From the IMG/VR virus record IMGVR_UViG_3300042197_003676, positions 1 to 43,584 of that record: DNA of 43,584 nt; one strand, written 5' to 3'. Origin of the DNA: a virus. Below the pieces are notes generated by a model. That model had not been told where the DNA came from. It was given only the letters and a program-made list of their open reading frames with translations, and did no database searches. This document shows positions 15,928-25,098 of the stretch, in pieces (within the stretch, counting starts at the first letter, position 1; each line of letters starts with the position of its first letter). Both the position numbers and the translations under genes were made by a program.

Positions 15928-17100
15928 ATGGCTACAAGATTTAATGTTGATATTAAAACTGGTAACAAAGTTGATAATGGTTATAAAGGTGTAGCTACTG
16001 AAACAATTTATATTCCAACATGTGGCATTGAAGATGTTGATACTGGTGTTTTTGATTTGTTTGATAAAGAATTAGAACTTTTTACTGGAGACAACCAAGA
16101 AGGTTTTAAAAAAACACCTGTTTTATTTGCTTCCGGCGAAAAATGGGCACTTTTAAAAAAAGGTAAAGCATTAAGAGATAAATCTGGTGTTCTTATTTTG
16201 CCGTTGATAACAATAACAAGAAATGGGTTTAATCAATCAGATATAACACAAAGAGGTATAAATCAGTTTACCGGTGTTATTAATCTTGTTAGAAAATTAA
16301 ATGATCAAGATTCAAATTATCAAAATTTAATAAATAGACTTCTTATAAAATCTCAAAGTAATGTTGCAAAAAAGATTGGATCTGACTTAGAAGGAGTTGA
16401 GTCAAGAAGAGAAATTGGCGAACTTATAAATGATGAAGATATCAAAAGCGGCAAATTATTACAATTAAATAAAAAAAATAAAGGTTTTATTTACGAAATA
16501 ATATCAATCCCTTCTCCTCAATTTTTTCAATTAACATATGAAGTAACATTTTGGAATGAATACACTCAACATGCAAATCAAATGGTTGAAAAGTTATTTT
16601 CATCTCTTCTTCCGCATGGAAATTGTTTTAGAATTGAAACAAGAAAAGGTTATTGGTTTGTGGCCACAATAGAAGGTGGTACTGTTAATTATGATACAAA
16701 TTTCCAAGATATGTCATCTGAAGAAAGATATATAAAAACAACATTTACATTAACTGTTCCTGCTTATTTGCTTGCCGGAGAAAAACCAGGTGAATTGTTT
16801 CCAATAAGAAAACAAGTTATATCACCAAAAATTGAATTTGGATTTGTTGATCCAAGAACAAAAATATCTGGGTCGTATATAGAGGAAGATGATATAATTA
16901 ACGAGCAAGATCCAACAATATTGTCTAAATTAAAAAGTACATCAAAAGATTCTAACTTGGATCATAGAACTTCACTTGAGTTAGATACTTATAATTCAAT
17001 AGATGAAAATAAAAATAAAATTAAAAGGCTACGCAAAAAAAGAGAAAATAAATATAGAATTATAGATGATAGAACAGGTTTGTTAATAAATAATGAATAA
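15928..17100 (+). CDS. gp15: Tail completion / sheath stabiliser protein, T4 gp15-like
   Basis: Predicted tail terminator that caps the tail tube and sheath and contacts the neck. Matching features with T4 gp15 are a PVLFASGEKWALL segment (T4: PITYASKEHFMMKL), a downstream LPLITI strand, and the central ISIPSPQFFQLTYEVTFWNE, which parallels PSPIKMIYELSIFTRYED. The later RYIKTTFTLTVPAYLL segment corresponds to RRIEWSLTFEVNGWMYP. Its 390 residues exceed the 272 of T4; the extra C-terminal region is strongly basic around 365-380 (KNKIKRLRKKRE) and may bind nucleic acid or a partner. AAGGAAG lies 8 bases before the ATG. It is followed by a 74-base gap and the first sheath gene; terminase genes, which lie here in T4, are absent. 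Confidence 0.85.
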   Translation: MATRFNVDIKTGNKVDNGYKGVATETIYIPTCGIEDVDTGVFDLFDKELELFTGDNQEGFKKTPVLFASGEKWALLKKGKALRDKSGVLILPLITITRNGFNQSDITQRGINQFTGVINLVRKLNDQDSNYQNLINRLLIKSQSNVAKKIGSDLEGVESRREIGELINDEDIKSGKLLQLNKKNKGFIYEIISIPSPQFFQLTYEVTFWNEYTQHANQMVEKLFSSLLPHGNCFRIETRKGYWFVATIEGGTVNYDTNFQDMSSEERYIKTTFTLTVPAYLLAGEKPGELFPIRKQVISPKIEFGFVDPRTKISGSYIEEDDIINEQDPTILSKLKSTSKDSNLDHRTSLELDTYNSIDENKNKIKRLRKKRENKYRIIDDRTGLLINNE

Positions 17101-17144
17101 GACAGTGATTTTCTATTTTTAATAAGATATTTATTTGCGTATAA

Positions 17145-17164
17145 CCTTTTTGTATTATAAAAGG
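17145..17164 (+). promoter_or_regulatory. Possible ribosome-site-masking hairpin before the first sheath gene
   Basis: CCTTTT (17145-17150) can pair with AAAAGG (17159-17164) across the loop TGTATTAT. The 3' arm contains the AAAGGA ribosome-binding site of the sheath gene (ATG 17175). A TATTAT box at 17153-17158 overlaps the loop. The stem has only six weak pairs, so any effect on translation or promoter use would be modest. Confidence 0.3.
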
Positions 17165-17174
17165 ATTTATAAAA

Positions 17175-20100
17175 ATGGCAGAAAAAACATTTAAGTCTCC
17201 AAATTTTTTTGAACGTGAAATAGAAATTTTATCAGGACAAGCCCCAGTTATTCCCAGTGGAACACCTGTTGGTGTTATTGGAACTGCTGAAAAAGGACCT
17301 GCTTTCGTTCCTGTTACATTAGCAAATCTTTCACAATTCCAAGAAACATTTGGTGATGTAAACCAAAATAAACCAGCAACTTATGCTATAAGACAGTTTT
17401 TTAATAACAGAAATTCAGGAATGTTTTTAAGAATTCTTGGAGCCGGCGCAAATGATACTCTTGAAGATATGCTTCAGTCTGAAGTATCAGGAACAGTCAA
17501 AAATGCTGGTTTTATTTTGCCAACAGCAAAAGTTAAATTCTTAAACGCAATTCATACTGTACAATCCAATGAAATAAGAGGTGATAGAACATTTACTGAC
17601 AATGATTCTGTTGCTGTTTCAGCTGGTGGTGTTGATTTTGTTAGTTTAAATAGAGCTGTTTTAATGCTCCCAGATCATGTTGATCTTAAGATATTTTCAA
17701 GCAGTGCTGATGTCTCAGTATCTCTTCTAAATAATGCTTCTGCATCAACTGTTGCTTCTGCATTGTCTGGTTCTGATAATCAGGTTGTTTTAGTTCTTTC
17801 ATCATCAAGTGGAAGTATTTTTGCATCTGATAATGGAATTGCCGGGGCTAAAATATTTACTGTTTCTTTAGATCCTTCAAGTAAAGATTATATTGGAAAA
17901 GTATTAAATACTGACCCTACAAAATTAAATGAAGTTGGTCATTATCTTTATGCACATTTCCCAGTTGAAGCTTCTGTTGCAAGTGTTAAATTTAATTCAA
18001 GTTTACCAGCAGAAGGTGCTCAACCTGAATACTTAATTGCAACTGGTTCAACAGTTGCAACCAATTCAATTGGTTTAAATTTTGATTCGGTATTTAGAAA
18101 ATACGACACAAGATATAATTTTGCAAAATCAACCAAATATATTTCTCAACCATTTGGTTCAAGAGAGCATGATTTATTTCATTTTGAAAGCATTGATGAT
18201 GGTGCAGCTGGAAATGGAAAAGTCAAAATAACAATCTCCGACTTAAAAATGTCTGTTGATGAAGGAAATAAATACGGTTCATTTACAGTACAAATTAGAA
18301 GCTCTGATGACAGTGATTATGAGCCAGTTATTATAGAAGAATTTAGAGATTGTAATCTAAATCCAGATTCAGCTAGTTATATTGCCAGAAAAATAGGTGA
18401 TAGAAGAATAACATTTAATTTTGATGCAGAAGATAAAGCTGATAGAAGACTTGTTGCTTCCGGCAAATATCCAAATCAATCAAAATATGTGAGAGTTGTT
18501 GTAACACAAGCAGTTGAAAATAAACAAGTGCCAGAAATTGCTTTACCATTTGGTTTCAGAGGTCTTGAAGTAATTAATACTGGTGTTACCGTTTCAAATT
18601 CTGCTTCTCAAGGAACAAACAAATTTGGCGATGTTACATCAACATTCTTTAATACTGGAACACTTACAGTTGTTTCAGGTGGGGTTAAAGATTTTCTTAA
18701 GAATGCTATTGTTCCACCAATTCCATTTAGATTAAAACTCACAAGAGGAAATCTAACAAGTTCTTTAACAAATACACAAATAACAGGAACTCCAAGTGCT
18801 GTTGAAAGAGTTATGCCTGGTTTATGCTGGGGTGTTAAATTTGAAAGAACTGAAGATGTATTAAATCCAAATAGTTCACTAGCAAAATCAGATCTAGTTG
18901 ATAATTTATCTAAGTTTTTTGGCATTAATAAGCTTGAAGCTGTTTTAACAGGTTCTGCTGCAGATCAATTAAACAATAATAAGTTCTCACTTTCTAAGGT
19001 TGCACTTGGATTTGAAACAATTGCTGATTTGACAAGTAGCCTTGATACAATCAGAAATAATATGAAGAGCGCAATTTATTTACGTGACTCTTTACCAGAT
19101 GCAGCAGATTCATATAAGTTGGTTGATAAACAAAAAACATCACCATCAGCAACAAAATTGATTTCATTTGCTTCTTTAACAACAGAACCAAATGTTTTTA
19201 ATCAATATTCACAATATATGAAGTTTTCAAACTTTATGGCAGGTGGATTTGATGGATTGAATATATTTGATAAAAATCTATCAAAAATGAACGATAAAGC
19301 AACATCTGTTGAAACAGGTGGATGTGCTGAGCCTGGTTATGTAACCCCTGGTGTTGGTGCTGTTTCTGGTGAATCTGCAGAAAATTCTGCTGTAAATACA
19401 TATAAAGTTGCAATTGATATTATGACTGATCCATTAATTGTCAACCATAACATATTTATTGTGCCAGGAATTAGAGACTCTTTAATCACAGATTATGTAA
19501 GTGCAAAAATAAAGAGTTATGGTCTTTCATTATATGTTATGGATATTCCATCCTATGATGATTCATTAACTCGTTTATTTGATGATTCCGCGGCAAAACC
19601 AGATATTGATAAAACAATTCAGGTATTTCAAAATAGATACATGGATAATAACTTTGTTGCAACTTATTTCCCAGATGTATTTATTGATGATGTTGTTACC
19701 GGCAAAAGAATTAAAATGCCAGCTTCTTTAGCAGCATTAGGTGCACTTGGATTTAATGATAGAACAACCAATGTCTGGTTTGCTCCTGCAGGATTTAATA
19801 GAGCTTCATTAGATTTCGTTAGAAATGTTTCTTATAGACTTACAACAGATGATAGAAATAAATTATATGAAGCAAGAATAAATCCAATAGCTGTTTTCCC
19901 AAGACAAGGATTTGTAATATACGGACAAAAAACACTACAAATTGCTAAATCTGCATTAGACAGAGTTAATGTAAGAAGATTATTACTAGAAATTAAGAAA
20001 GGTATTATAAATATTTCAAATGGCCTAATATTTGAAATTAATAATGCTCAAACAAAAAATAGATTTATTACATCAGCTCAACAATTACTTAATGCAATAA

Positions 20101-20258
20101 GACAACAATCTGGCGTTGAAAGATTCCAAGTTCTTATTGATGAAAGCCAATCTGATGAACAAAAATTAGCTTGTAGAGTTATAGTTATACCAACAAGAAG
20201 CATTGAATTTATTGCAATTGATTTTATAATTACACCTAGTGGTGTCCAATTTGTATAA
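17175..20258 (+). CDS. gp18: Tail sheath protein, T4 gp18-like (copy A)
   Basis: A contractile tail sheath subunit of 1,027 residues, well above the 659 of T4 gp18. The N-terminus SPNFFEREIEI followed by GTPVGVIGTAEKGPAFVPV is the usual sheath beginning (strand-exchange arm, then a VGVIG...GPAFVPV fold). The C-terminal domain has WFAPAGFNRASLDFVRNVSY, LYEARINPIAVFP, GQKTLQIAKSALDRVNVRRL and a final ARVIVIPTRSIEFI-type strand, all hallmarks of sheath proteins. The middle 500 residues are a large insertion, probably surface-exposed. AAAGGA precedes the ATG by about 9 bases. It is immediately followed by a second sheath gene. Confidence 0.95.
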   Translation: MAEKTFKSPNFFEREIEILSGQAPVIPSGTPVGVIGTAEKGPAFVPVTLANLSQFQETFGDVNQNKPATYAIRQFFNNRNSGMFLRILGAGANDTLEDMLQSEVSGTVKNAGFILPTAKVKFLNAIHTVQSNEIRGDRTFTDNDSVAVSAGGVDFVSLNRAVLMLPDHVDLKIFSSSADVSVSLLNNASASTVASALSGSDNQVVLVLSSSSGSIFASDNGIAGAKIFTVSLDPSSKDYIGKVLNTDPTKLNEVGHYLYAHFPVEASVASVKFNSSLPAEGAQPEYLIATGSTVATNSIGLNFDSVFRKYDTRYNFAKSTKYISQPFGSREHDLFHFESIDDGAAGNGKVKITISDLKMSVDEGNKYGSFTVQIRSSDDSDYEPVIIEEFRDCNLNPDSASYIARKIGDRRITFNFDAEDKADRRLVASGKYPNQSKYVRVVVTQAVENKQVPEIALPFGFRGLEVINTGVTVSNSASQGTNKFGDVTSTFFNTGTLTVVSGGVKDFLKNAIVPPIPFRLKLTRGNLTSSLTNTQITGTPSAVERVMPGLCWGVKFERTEDVLNPNSSLAKSDLVDNLSKFFGINKLEAVLTGSAADQLNNNKFSLSKVALGFETIADLTSSLDTIRNNMKSAIYLRDSLPDAADSYKLVDKQKTSPSATKLISFASLTTEPNVFNQYSQYMKFSNFMAGGFDGLNIFDKNLSKMNDKATSVETGGCAEPGYVTPGVGAVSGESAENSAVNTYKVAIDIMTDPLIVNHNIFIVPGIRDSLITDYVSAKIKSYGLSLYVMDIPSYDDSLTRLFDDSAAKPDIDKTIQVFQNRYMDNNFVATYFPDVFIDDVVTGKRIKMPASLAALGALGFNDRTTNVWFAPAGFNRASLDFVRNVSYRLTTDDRNKLYEARINPIAVFPRQGFVIYGQKTLQIAKSALDRVNVRRLLLEIKKGIINISNGLIFEINNAQTKNRFITSAQQLLNAIRQQSGVERFQVLIDESQSDEQKLACRVIVIPTRSIEFIAIDFIITPSGVQFV

Positions 20259-20278
20259 AAAATTTTTAGGAGATATAT

Positions 20279-23200
20279 ATGGCAAGCCAAAACTTTAAAA
20301 GTGCAGGTGTTTCTGTACAAGAGATAGATTTGACGTTTTCAACTCAAAACAATGCATCACCAACTGGTGTGCCCGCTTGTGTTATCGGAACTTCAACACA
20401 AGGGCCAGCTTATGTTCCAGTTGTAGTTGGAACACAATCAGATTATAATCTTAAATTTGGCGCATCTAACGGTGAACATATTGCTCAAATTGCATCTCAA
20501 GAATGGTTGAGAAATTCTAGTGCCTTAGCTTTCGTCAGAACACTTGGAATTGGTAATGGAGAAAAAAGAAATCTTGATGGAACTGTAACATCTGCTGGTT
20601 TTATAATCGGAGAAAAACAACCATCAACTGCATCAACAGGTGTTCTTGTTGACAATCCATTTTCTAGTGTTGCTCAGGCAGATTCAGATGTTAACGCTGG
20701 AAGAATGTATTTTCTTGGTTGTATGATGAGTGCCTCTTCTGATGATTCAAGTTTCTTTTCAGAATCAGGAGTTTCTGTTGGATTATTATCTGGCAGCACT
20801 GCTCCTGTTATAAGAGCTGCAATCATTACAGCGCGTGGTGTTGGTCTTAAATTAAAAAATACATTTGGAGCAGCTGGTGGGTTTGATGATAACGTTGGTG
20901 ATGTTATCTTAAGTATAAACAGTACTGTTAAAGCAGATGTTATTCTTAAATTTGAAAATCATAATGGAAGCGTTGATTACCCAAATGTTGTAACAGCATC
21001 TTTTGACAATTTATCAAATAATCACTTATCAAAAGTTTTAAATACTGACCCACTTAAGTTGCAAGAAGCTGGTCACTGTTTATATGCTTATTGGGATGTT
21101 GATAGTGTAAATGCAGTTGTAACATCTTCTGTGTTTACAAATACAACAGGATCTCTTGTTGTTTCTAATGATAAATTTGAATTGGCTGCATTTTTAACAA
21201 GTGGTTCACTAAAAAATTCATTTGCAACAGCAAGTATTCCAAATTTTGAAAATTTCTCAAATCGATTTGCACATGCTAAAACACCATTTGTTGTATCACA
21301 AGATTTTGGTGGGAACAGATACAACTTATTTAGATTACATAGTTTAAATGATGGTGCTGGCCATGCAGAAAAAGTCAAATTCACTATTGAAAATATTGTT
21401 AGATCAACAAATGCATTACAACCATATGGAACATTTGATCTTTTAATAAGAGATATCAACGACACAGACACAAATAAATTAATTCTTGAACAATTTAGAG
21501 GAATCAATTTAGATCCTTCGTCTGATCGTTACATATCAAAAGTAATTGGTGATACAAACATATTCTTTAATTTAGATAAAAATGTAAATTCACAAGCTCT
21601 AGAATTTGAAGGAAACTTTCCAAATAGATCAATATTTGTTCGAGTTGAAGTTTCTGAGGATTTAGAAAATGGAGAAGTTCCAGAAGAAGCATTGCCATTT
21701 GGTTATAGAGGTATTAATCATCTTGCAACCAGCGGCTCTGCACCTCTTGGAGTAAAACTTCTTTCACAAGTTGGTCTTGCTTTATCTGGTAGCTCTTCAC
21801 AATTAACTTCTGTTTTACAATCTGCAACAGTTCCTCCTCTTCAGATGAGAAAAACAATTGCAATTAAAACCGGTCTAAATAAAACTGTTGAACCTGCTCT
21901 ATGTTGGGGCGTTCAGTTTGAAAATGTTGTATCTCTTGAAGAACCAAATAGAAGTTCACAAAAAAATAAATCAGTTCTTAACTTCATGAAATATTTCCCA
22001 GATTTTGGTCCAGATGGAAATGTTACACCATGGGTTGGTGCAAATGAAGGTGTTGCAGATACAGCAGCAAATGGTATTTTAGATGCAGATAGATTCCATA
22101 ATAATCTATTTACACTTGAAAATATTCATGTTGTAACAAATAGTTCTGGTGTTGCTGATCACAAAAAATGGCATCAAGCAGTTTACAATAAAAAGCCAAC
22201 TCATACAGAATCCGGTAAACGTAAACTTGTTGCAACAGACTTAACACAAAACAATAGAGATTATCTAAAATTCAACTTTATTATGCAAGGTGGTTTTGAT
22301 GGAGTTAATATATTTGATCAACATGAATCCAAAATAGATTCAGTAGCAGTTGAACAAGATATGTTATCTGCAGGACGTGGTTTACAGTCTGGCCCAAATG
22401 TTGTTTCTTATACAAAAGCTGTTGATATTATTTCAAATACTTCTGAAGTTGAATTTAAACTTTTAGCAGTTCCAGGAATCAGACATAGCACTTTAACAAA
22501 TAAGATAATTGATGTTGTTGAAGAAAGATTTGATGCAATTTATCTTATGGATATTGAAGAATATGATGATTCTGGTAACAAGATTATTCTAAGAGATGGA
22601 TCATCAAATGTTTCTGTTGGAAATACAGTTACTGAATTTGATTCACTTAATATTAATAGTTCTTTTGCTGCAGCTTATTTCCCAGATGTTAATATCTTAG
22701 ATAGAGCATCATTAAAATCAGTTAGAGTTCCACCTTCTGTTGCTGTTTTAGGTGCTTTCTCTCTAAATGATAATATTGGTCATCCTTGGTTTGCCCCAGC
22801 TGGTTTTACAAGAGGAGCTTTACAGTCCACACTTGAAACAGCTGTTAAATTATCTCAGGAAAATATTGATGCACTTTATGATGCTGATATTAATCCTCTT
22901 ATAGCATTCCCAGGAAATTCTGTTATTAATCTTACCGCAAATGGTGGTGTTGTAATTTGGGGACAAAAAACATTACTTAAAGCAGCAAGTACTCTTGATA
23001 GAGTTAATGTAAGAAGACTTCTAATTGAAGTAAGAAGATCTGTCAGAGAAATTGCTAATACATTTATATTTGAACCAGCTAAAGAAGAAACATTACGTAG
23101 ATTCTCAGCAGCTGTTCAACCAAGATTACAGAGAATTAGAAATCTTGGCGGTATGTCTAATTTCCAAGTTATTATTGATACAAGCACAACAACTCAAGCA

Positions 23201-23305
23201 GATATTGAAGCAAATACAATTAGAGGTAAAGTTCTAATTCAACCAGTTAAATCTCTTGAATTTGTTTCAATTGATTTCGTTGTTTCAAATCAACTTGGGG
23301 CTTAA
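20279..23305 (+). CDS. gp18: Tail sheath protein, T4 gp18-like (copy B)
   Basis: A second sheath-family protein of 1,008 residues, 20 bases after copy A, with AGGAG at 20268-20272. Shared landmarks are CVIGTSTQGPAYVPVVVG near residue 35, LLAVPGIRHSTLTNKIIDVV, YLMDIEEYDD, HPWFAPAGFTRGALQSTLET, INPLIAFPGN, and IWGQKTLLKAASTLDRVNVR. Core motifs are conserved but the sequences are otherwise well diverged, so this is an old duplication with both copies intact. Both carry a long central insertion. Either the sheath is a hetero-polymer, or one copy makes a specialised part such as the ends of the sheath. Confidence 0.93.
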   Translation: MASQNFKSAGVSVQEIDLTFSTQNNASPTGVPACVIGTSTQGPAYVPVVVGTQSDYNLKFGASNGEHIAQIASQEWLRNSSALAFVRTLGIGNGEKRNLDGTVTSAGFIIGEKQPSTASTGVLVDNPFSSVAQADSDVNAGRMYFLGCMMSASSDDSSFFSESGVSVGLLSGSTAPVIRAAIITARGVGLKLKNTFGAAGGFDDNVGDVILSINSTVKADVILKFENHNGSVDYPNVVTASFDNLSNNHLSKVLNTDPLKLQEAGHCLYAYWDVDSVNAVVTSSVFTNTTGSLVVSNDKFELAAFLTSGSLKNSFATASIPNFENFSNRFAHAKTPFVVSQDFGGNRYNLFRLHSLNDGAGHAEKVKFTIENIVRSTNALQPYGTFDLLIRDINDTDTNKLILEQFRGINLDPSSDRYISKVIGDTNIFFNLDKNVNSQALEFEGNFPNRSIFVRVEVSEDLENGEVPEEALPFGYRGINHLATSGSAPLGVKLLSQVGLALSGSSSQLTSVLQSATVPPLQMRKTIAIKTGLNKTVEPALCWGVQFENVVSLEEPNRSSQKNKSVLNFMKYFPDFGPDGNVTPWVGANEGVADTAANGILDADRFHNNLFTLENIHVVTNSSGVADHKKWHQAVYNKKPTHTESGKRKLVATDLTQNNRDYLKFNFIMQGGFDGVNIFDQHESKIDSVAVEQDMLSAGRGLQSGPNVVSYTKAVDIISNTSEVEFKLLAVPGIRHSTLTNKIIDVVEERFDAIYLMDIEEYDDSGNKIILRDGSSNVSVGNTVTEFDSLNINSSFAAAYFPDVNILDRASLKSVRVPPSVAVLGAFSLNDNIGHPWFAPAGFTRGALQSTLETAVKLSQENIDALYDADINPLIAFPGNSVINLTANGGVVIWGQKTLLKAASTLDRVNVRRLLIEVRRSVREIANTFIFEPAKEETLRRFSAAVQPRLQRIRNLGGMSNFQVIIDTSTTTQADIEANTIRGKVLIQPVKSLEFVSIDFVVSNQLGA

Positions 23306-23308
23306 TTG

Positions 23309-23548
23309 ATGAACACTCTTGATAATACCATTGAAAATATAATAGTTGAAAAATTAATCAATGGTATTATTCAAGAAAAGTTTTTATCACAAGCACAAAG
23401 AAGATATTTTTGGTGGAAAGCAAACAAAAGCAAGAAGTGGCGTAAAATGGCCAAAGAATTTGAAAAAGAAACTCCAAAAGGTTCTAAATTACCAAAAAGA
23501 GTTAAAATAAGAAAAAAAAGAAATTTAAAAAAACATAATAAAAAATAA
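23309..23548 (+). CDS. Small, very basic protein between sheath and tube genes
   Basis: A 79-residue protein from ATG 23309; a TTG at 23306 directly after the sheath stop is less likely. GGGG at 23297-23300 may serve as ribosome-binding site. The N-terminal helix ENIIVEKLINGIIQEKF is followed by LSQAQRRYFWWKANKSKKWR and a Lys/Arg-rich tail. The SQAQRRYFW core recalls short phage proteins with an S-x-AQ-R-FF motif, of unknown role. The charge suggests DNA, RNA or acidic-protein binding. It is conserved in position only, so function is open. Confidence 0.65.
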   Translation: MNTLDNTIENIIVEKLINGIIQEKFLSQAQRRYFWWKANKSKKWRKMAKEFEKETPKGSKLPKRVKIRKKRNLKKHNKK

Positions 23549-23602
23549 AAGTAATAATATACTTATAATTAAATTTGAAATACACTTTGGGAGATTAATA
23601 AA

Positions 23603-24091
23603 ATGGCTGAGACATTAGGCGTATCATCAATGCTACCTGTTCACTTCGAACCTAAAAAGAAGAATAGATGGATTCTTGCCATAGAAGGTATTGATAGCTT
23701 TCTTATTAAATCAACAGCAAGACCACAAATTTCTACCGAAGAAATTGAAATTCCTTTTCTTAACAGCCGTAGATATGTTGCTGGAAAAACAACCTTCAGC
23801 ACATTAAGCGTTACTCTTTATGATCCAATTGCTCCATCTGGTGCACAACAAGTTATGGAATGGGTTCGTTTACATTTTGAAAGCGTTTCTGGTAGAGCTG
23901 GTTATGCAGACTTCTATAAAAGAGATATTCAATTAAAACTTGTCGATCCAGTTGGAACTGTTGTAGAATTATGGGATATTAAAGGTGCATTTATGACAGA
24001 AGCAAACTTTAATGATCTTGATTATGGTGCTGGTGAACCCCTTGAAATATCAATGACTTTACGTTTTGATAATTGCGTACTTCAATTTTAG
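23603..24091 (+). CDS. gp19: Tail tube protein, T4 gp19-like
   Basis: The 162-residue length is the family norm (T4 gp19 has 163). It contains KKKNRWILAIEGIDSFLIKS at residues 18-37, RPQISTEEIEIPFLNSRRYV (41-60), the LSVTLYDP strand (about 68-75), and an end with EPLEISMTLRFDNCVLQF. These follow the conserved beta-barrel of contractile-tail tube proteins (Hcp/gp19 fold). Subunits would stack as hexamers inside the sheath to form the DNA channel. TTTGGGAGA precedes the ATG. Codon use is richer in C at third positions than its neighbours, in line with high expression. Confidence 0.95.
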   Translation: MAETLGVSSMLPVHFEPKKKNRWILAIEGIDSFLIKSTARPQISTEEIEIPFLNSRRYVAGKTTFSTLSVTLYDPIAPSGAQQVMEWVRLHFESVSGRAGYADFYKRDIQLKLVDPVGTVVELWDIKGAFMTEANFNDLDYGAGEPLEISMTLRFDNCVLQF

Positions 24092-24106
24092 GTCTCTTAT
24101 TCGACA

Positions 24107-24171
24107 AATGACAAGATGTTTTTGCATAATATACAATTGTCATTGAACAAACCAAATTAATAATATATTAT
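24107..24171 (+). promoter_or_regulatory. Inverted repeat and candidate promoter for the HNH endonuclease gene
   Basis: AATGACAA (24107-24114) and TTGTCATT (24137-24144) form an 8-bp inverted repeat with a 22-base loop after the tube gene; no T-run follows. Partly overlapping it, TTGAAC (24143-24148) and TATTAT (24166-24171) are spaced 17 bases apart, a good sigma-70-type promoter. The repeat could act as an operator over this promoter. Confidence 0.42.
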
Positions 24172-24202
24172 ACATGATATAAACTTTTGAAAGGGTTTTG
24201 TC

Positions 24203-25081
24203 ATGTATAATTGTCCAATTTGCCAAGATAAAAATTACAACTCAATTAATTCCATTAGTAATCACTGGACCAAATCTCATAAGTTAGATATTAAATCACT
24301 TTATATGAAATTAAATAATCTTCCTTCTGAACCCACTTGTGGTTGTGGTTGTGGAGGTGCAGTTAATTTTTTAGATACAACAAGAGGATTTACTAAATAT
24401 ATTCTTGGTCATGCATCAAGGGTAAAAAATAACTTTCAAACTGAAAAATCAAAAACAAATTCATTAAAAACACGAAAAAAAATGTTGGAGGATGGTACTT
24501 GGAAACCATTTCATAGAAATGATACTGGTGTTGTTTGGAATTCTGGACTTTCAAAAGAAACTGACGAAAGAGTTAACAATGTTTTTATTAAACGTGATAC
24601 AGAAGAATACAAGAAAAAATCTTCACAAAGAATGTCTGAAGGCAGAAAGAATGGCACAATAAGAACTCTTCATGGAAAAGAGCATTCACAATGGAATGGC
24701 GGCACAAGTTCTTTAATGGCTGTATGTTATGGTAATAAAAAATTAATAACCGAATGGAAAAATAAATTATTGGAACAGTCTGATTACACGTGTGATACTT
24801 GTAAAACTAAAAGTACAAAAGAAAATTTTTTTGAATTGCAAGTGCATCACAATAAAATTAAAATGGCAACTATTATTAGACTAATGGCTGAACAAGAAGG
24901 CTGGGAAGATAGTTTGTCCTCTGAATGTGATACTGAAAGTATTAATAAGAATCCTCATTTATTAGAACTTAAAAATAAAATTTCTGATCTGGTTGCTGAT
25001 TATCATGTCAAAAATAATGTTTCTGGTCTGGTCTTATGTAAGCCATGTCATAAATTAGAACACAACAAATATAACTTTTAA
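24203..25081 (+). CDS. HNH homing endonuclease with zinc-finger and NUMOD-like motifs
   Basis: A 292-residue free-standing homing-type nuclease. An N-terminal C2H2-like finger (CPIC at 4-7, His21, His26) is followed by CGCGCG (46-51). Residues about 70-155 contain NUMOD3-like stretches (EKSKTNSLKTRKKM; WNSGLSKETDERV; RMSEGRKNGT). The C-terminal HNH module has CDTC (197-200), LQVHHNKI (212-219) and LCKPCHKLEHNKYNF (278-292). It should make a double-strand break or nick in DNA near its insertion site to drive its own inheritance. AAAGGG precedes the ATG and it has its own candidate promoter. It sits right after the tube gene, so a homologous tube-downstream region in related phages would be the likely target. 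Confidence 0.88.
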   Translation: MYNCPICQDKNYNSINSISNHWTKSHKLDIKSLYMKLNNLPSEPTCGCGCGGAVNFLDTTRGFTKYILGHASRVKNNFQTEKSKTNSLKTRKKMLEDGTWKPFHRNDTGVVWNSGLSKETDERVNNVFIKRDTEEYKKKSSQRMSEGRKNGTIRTLHGKEHSQWNGGTSSLMAVCYGNKKLITEWKNKLLEQSDYTCDTCKTKSTKENFFELQVHHNKIKMATIIRLMAEQEGWEDSLSSECDTESINKNPHLLELKNKISDLVADYHVKNNVSGLVLCKPCHKLEHNKYNF

Positions 25082-25098
25082 TATTGAAAGAATATTTT

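Noticed and set aside
14067-24091. A bacterial tailocin or contractile injection system instead of a phage
   Set aside because: Neck gp13/gp14-like genes, homing endonucleases and many cargo genes indicate a DNA-packaging virus, although capsid genes lie outside the window.
25084-25086. TTG 25084 as the purB start
   Set aside because: ATG 25099 gives the conserved PurB N-terminus.
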